Positions 13,176-15,887 of a stretch of DNA of 15,887 nucleotides are shown in pieces. Every line of letters starts with the position of its first letter. Position 1 is the stretch's first letter. Source of the DNA: UBA5794 sp965368815 (GTDB lineage: Bacteria > Actinomycetota > Acidimicrobiia > Spongiisociales > UBA5794); assembly GCA_965368815.1 (NCBI GenBank), contig CBDUOH010000049.1, positions 1 to 15,887 on the forward strand. The letters are read 5' to 3'. The notes below the pieces were generated by a model. That model was not told where the DNA came from, did no database searches, and worked only from the letters and a program-made list of their open reading frames with translations. Made by a program: the position numbers and the translations under genes.

Positions 13176-14404
13176 CCGCCCCACCCCGAAGTCGTGATCG
13201 TCGGTGTTTCGACGTCAGGAGTCTTGATCCGGTAGATCGCCCGGACCAGCTCCGGGGCGGCGATCATCACGATGATGAGAGCCTGAAGCACCAACACGAG
13301 GTCAACCGGTATCCCGGCCGCTCCTGACATCTCGCGTCCGCCAGCGCGCAGACCTCCGAACAGCAACCCTGCGAACAGAACGCCTACCGGGTGGGATCGG
13401 CCGAGCAATGCCAGCGCGATCGCGTCGAAGCCGATGTTCCCTGCGAAGTTCGAAATACCGCGATACGGCTCGATGCCCACGATCTGATTCGCCCCGCCGA
13501 GCCCTGCGAGCGCGCCGGAGACCGCCATCACGGAGACATAGACCCACGCCACGCTCATACCCGCGTAGCGGCCACCACTCGGGTTGTAACCAACCGCCCG
13601 GAACTCGTACCCGATCGTGCTGCGATACATCAACCACCAGACGGCTGCCACGGCAAGGAGGGCGATGAAGAACCCGATGTTGACGCGGTACCCACCGAAG
13701 AGGGTCGGCAATTGTGCCGAGGGAAGCACCGGCAGGGAGATGGGGTCGTTCCGCCCGGCGGCCTGGAACAGTGATGACTTCAGGAGGTAGTCGACGAGGA
13801 ACAACGCGATGAAGTTCAGCATGATCGTCGTGATCACCTCGTGCGCGCCTGTCCGCGCCTTGAGTAATCCCGACAGGCCGGCCCAGATCGCGCCACCCAC
13901 GAGAGCACCTGCGAGCACGAGCGGAATGTGGAACACCGCCGGAAGAGTGAAGGTGAATCCGACCCACAGGGCCACCATGCCGCCCATGTGCATCTGGCCG
14001 TTGACTCCGATGTTGAACAGGCCGGCTTGGAACCCGACTGCGACGGCAAGCCCGGCCAGAATCAACGGCGTGGCCGCGAACAGCGTCTCACTCAACGCGT
14101 TGAACGATCCGATCGAGCCCACGAAGAGTGCCTTGTAGGCGTCAGATATCCCGCCCACCGTTGCGCTGAATGCCTCCCCGGGATCACTGCCCCACAGCGG
14201 GAGGGTGTCGACATCGGTGAGGGCGATGATCACCGCACCGACGACGAGAGCGGTGAGCAGTGCAAGCGCGGGAACGAGGATGGCACCCTTGATGCTCGTA
14301 CCGACCCCTGTTATCCGCCCATACCAGCCGTTGTCGGGTGACTGGACTTCCTCCTCACCGTTCTGCGTCGACTGTGGCGGGCCGTCGGGTTCAGACGATG
14401 TCAT
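13172..14404 (-). CDS. BMP-type (nucleoside) ABC transporter permease, NupP-like
   Basis: The 410-residue membrane protein starts with about 35 hydrophilic residues, then a membrane helix (ILVPALALLTALVVGAVII) and the family core. The hallmark GFQAGLFNIGVNGQMHMGG is present, followed by RTGAHEVITTIMLNFIALFLVDYLL, EFRAVGYNPSGGRYAGMSV and GFDAIALALLGRSHPVGV. This matches NupP/YufP-type permeases that pair with a NupQ-type partner. The ATG at 14404 overlaps the ATPase stop as ATGA and has GGAGGAGG a few bases upstream. The overlaps at both ends show tight translational coupling, as needed for a one-to-one complex. Confidence 0.92.
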   Translation of the reverse strand: MTSSEPDGPPQSTQNGEEEVQSPDNGWYGRITGVGTSIKGAILVPALALLTALVVGAVIIALTDVDTLPLWGSDPGEAFSATVGGISDAYKALFVGSIGSFNALSETLFAATPLILAGLAVAVGFQAGLFNIGVNGQMHMGGMVALWVGFTFTLPAVFHIPLVLAGALVGGAIWAGLSGLLKARTGAHEVITTIMLNFIALFLVDYLLKSSLFQAAGRNDPISLPVLPSAQLPTLFGGYRVNIGFFIALLAVAAVWWLMYRSTIGYEFRAVGYNPSGGRYAGMSVAWVYVSVMAVSGALAGLGGANQIVGIEPYRGISNFAGNIGFDAIALALLGRSHPVGVLFAGLLFGGLRAGGREMSGAAGIPVDLVLVLQALIIVMIAAPELVRAIYRIKTPDVETPTITTSGWGG

Positions 14405-15887
14405 CCGACCTCCTCCGCAGCGCTGCCGAGCATCGCCAGACCGATCTCAGTGGTGGTGACCGATGGGTCGAACTCGGCGACCACCTCGCCGGCATACATG
14501 ACCAGGATCCTGTCGGCGAGCGCCTTGATCTCATCAAGTTCGGACGACACGATGAGCACGGCTGAACCCTCATCGCGCTCCTCGACGATCCGACCGTGGA
14601 TGTACTCGATGGATCCGACATCGATCCCACGAGTCGGTTGCGACGCGATGACGAGTCGCACGTCGCGATCGAATTCCCGTGCAACGATGACCTTCTGCTG
14701 ATTGCCGCCCGAGAGCGTCGACACGGCCACATCCACCGAGGGTGTCCTGACGTCATACTCGTCGACCAGTCGGAGCGCCCGCTGCTCGGCTGCGTCCCAA
14801 TCCATGATGATGCCTCGTGAGATCGGCTCCTCGTAGTAGGAATCGAGCACGATGTTCTCCGTGACCGTGAACGGGAGGACGAGGCCACTCTTCTGGCGGT
14901 CCTCGGGCACGTGGGCCACGGCGAGCTTGTGGATGGCCCGCGGTGACTTCGTCGTCACATCGGCGCCGTCGAGCGACACGGTGCCACCGACCGACGGCCG
15001 CAGCCCTGTGATGGACTCGATCAATTCGGTCTGGCCATTGCCTTGGACGCCGGCGATACCGACGATTTCTCCCGCTCGCACTTCCAGGGAGAGCCCCTTC
15101 ACAGCGAGATGATCCCGATCGTCGAGGACGGTCAGGTTGTCCACGGACAGCACGACATCACCAGGTGAAGCCACGGATTTGTCGACGACGAGGTCGACCG
15201 GTCGCCCGACCATCAACTCGGCGAGTTTCGTTTCGTCAACATCGGCGGGAGTGACCTCGGCCACCGTCCTCCCCCTCCGCATGATCACGATCCGGTCAGC
15301 GACCTCAAGGGCTTCTCCGAGCTTGTGGCTGATGAAGATGATGCCCTTGCCGTCTTCCTTGAGCTCGTTGACGATCTCAAAGAACCGATCGACCTCGGGA
15401 GGTGTCAGCACCGATGTCGGCTCATCGAACACAACGAAACGAGCCTCTCGTGCCAACACCTTGATGATCTCGACACGTTGCTGGAAACCGACAGGCAGAT
15501 CCTCGACGATGGCGTCAGGATCGACATCGAGCCCGTACCTCGACGAGATCTCGGACACCGCCTTTTTCGCCTTACGGAAGTCGAGCCAGCCGAATCGCTT
15601 TGTCGGTTCATCCCCGAGCACCACGTTCTCGGCAACCGTGAACACGGGAACGAGCATGAAGTGCTGGTGGACCATGCCGATACCGGCGTCGATCGCATCC
15701 CCCGGTGAGTTGAACACCATGGGCGTGCCATCGACGATCACCTCTCCCTTGGTGGGGGTGTAGAGCCCGTACAAGATGTTCATGAGGGTGGTCTTGCCGG
15801 CGCCGTTCTCACCGAGGAGCGCAACGATCTCACCCGGGGCGACGGAGAGGTTCACATCGTCGTTTGCCAGGACACCGGGGAACTGCT
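14401..15887 (-). CDS. BMP-type (nucleoside) ABC transporter ATPase, two fused domains, N-terminus outside window
   Basis: The frame is open to the right edge and reads QFPGVLANDDVNLSV before the first domain, so only the extreme N-terminus (perhaps 10-20 residues) is missing; the GTG at 15855 is not the start. Domain 1 has a complete Walker A (GENGAGKTT, 15787-15813), the signature LPVGFQQRVEI, Walker B FVVFDEPTSVLTP and the switch His in FISHK. Domain 2 has a degenerate P-loop (GVQGNGQTEL), an intact signature LSGGNQQKV, and Walker B ending SQPTRGIDVG with Gln in place of the catalytic Glu. That asymmetry is normal for NupO/YufO and RbsA-type sugar or nucleoside ATPases. It energises the two downstream permeases. 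The BMP-family binding lipoprotein is expected beyond the right edge. Confidence 0.93.
   Translation of the reverse strand, partial: QFPGVLANDDVNLSVAPGEIVALLGENGAGKTTLMNILYGLYTPTKGEVIVDGTPMVFNSPGDAIDAGIGMVHQHFMLVPVFTVAENVVLGDEPTKRFGWLDFRKAKKAVSEISSRYGLDVDPDAIVEDLPVGFQQRVEIIKVLAREARFVVFDEPTSVLTPPEVDRFFEIVNELKEDGKGIIFISHKLGEALEVADRIVIMRRGRTVAEVTPADVDETKLAELMVGRPVDLVVDKSVASPGDVVLSVDNLTVLDDRDHLAVKGLSLEVRAGEIVGIAGVQGNGQTELIESITGLRPSVGGTVSLDGADVTTKSPRAIHKLAVAHVPEDRQKSGLVLPFTVTENIVLDSYYEEPISRGIIMDWDAAEQRALRLVDEYDVRTPSVDVAVSTLSGGNQQKVIVAREFDRDVRLVIASQPTRGIDVGSIEYIHGRIVEERDEGSAVLIVSSELDEIKALADRILVMYAGEVVAEFDPSVTTTEIGLAMLGSAAEEVG

Noticed and set aside
11835..13235. A 466-codon open frame on the plus strand, opposite the NupQ-like permease gene.
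   Set aside because: The translation is a charged low-complexity string with no domain, lying antisense to a clear membrane permease. Such shadows are common at high GC.
14401..15887. Loss of the Walker A Lys and the catalytic Glu in the second ATPase domain.
   Set aside because: This is the normal asymmetry of NupO/YufO and RbsA-type double ATPases, so it is not an anomaly.
1..15887. Search by eye for CRISPR arrays, insertion sequences, integrase genes, att sites and phage genes.
   Set aside because: No spaced repeats, transposase motifs or terminal inverted repeats were seen; every long stretch is covered by a housekeeping or transport gene.

Overview
The window reads as a chromosomal segment of a high-GC actinobacterium. 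The main evidence is gene order: radA, disA, carD, ispD, ispF, cysS, rlmB and a tRNA-Thr follow one another, close to the mycobacterial radA-carD-ispD-ispF-cysS-rlmB neighbourhood. The CarD-type RNA polymerase regulator, the LppM-like lipoprotein and several apparently leaderless start sites fit as well. Details such as the lysine-rich CarD tail suggest a deep-branching lineage (for example Acidimicrobiia) rather than a mycobacterium, but that placement is inference. Nothing looks like a prophage, transposon, CRISPR array or recent island.

Layout from left to right. (a) 47-847, plus strand: LppM-like lipoprotein, convergent with the next block; a perfect 10-bp hairpin lies at the junction. 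(b) 866-3036, minus strand: an AI-2E/PerM-family membrane protein followed by a CvpA-CAP fusion protein. (c) 3095-10617, mainly minus strand: the core housekeeping block radA > disA > carD > ispD > ispF > cysS > rlmB > tRNA-Thr(TGT). A glycerophosphodiester phosphodiesterase gene on the plus strand (5339-6067) splits it between ispF and cysS. A possible 39-residue membrane protein (10649-10768) precedes radA. (d) 10860-11780, plus strand: a zinc-ribbon/transmembrane/discoidin-like surface protein, divergent from the radA block. (e) 11898-15887, minus strand: three overlapping genes for a BMP-type nucleoside ABC importer (double ATPase, two permeases). The ATPase gene runs off the right edge.

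How the parts work together. RadA and DisA handle recombination intermediates and DNA-integrity signalling by c-di-AMP. CarD acts at RNA polymerase promoters. IspD and IspF are two steps of the MEP isoprenoid pathway. CysS, RlmB and tRNA-Thr serve translation. The right-hand operon probably imports nucleosides; its binding lipoprotein is expected just beyond the right edge.

No clearly new multi-gene system was found. The points most worth a second look are: CarD with a ~130-residue N-terminal lysine/alanine/proline tail that has no acidic residue; a DisA whose two signature motifs are altered (DGA to DGG, RHR to RFR); a CvpA-CAP fusion with a degenerate CAP domain; and a recurrent -10-like hexamer 6-8 nt before starts that lack a Shine-Dalgarno sequence.
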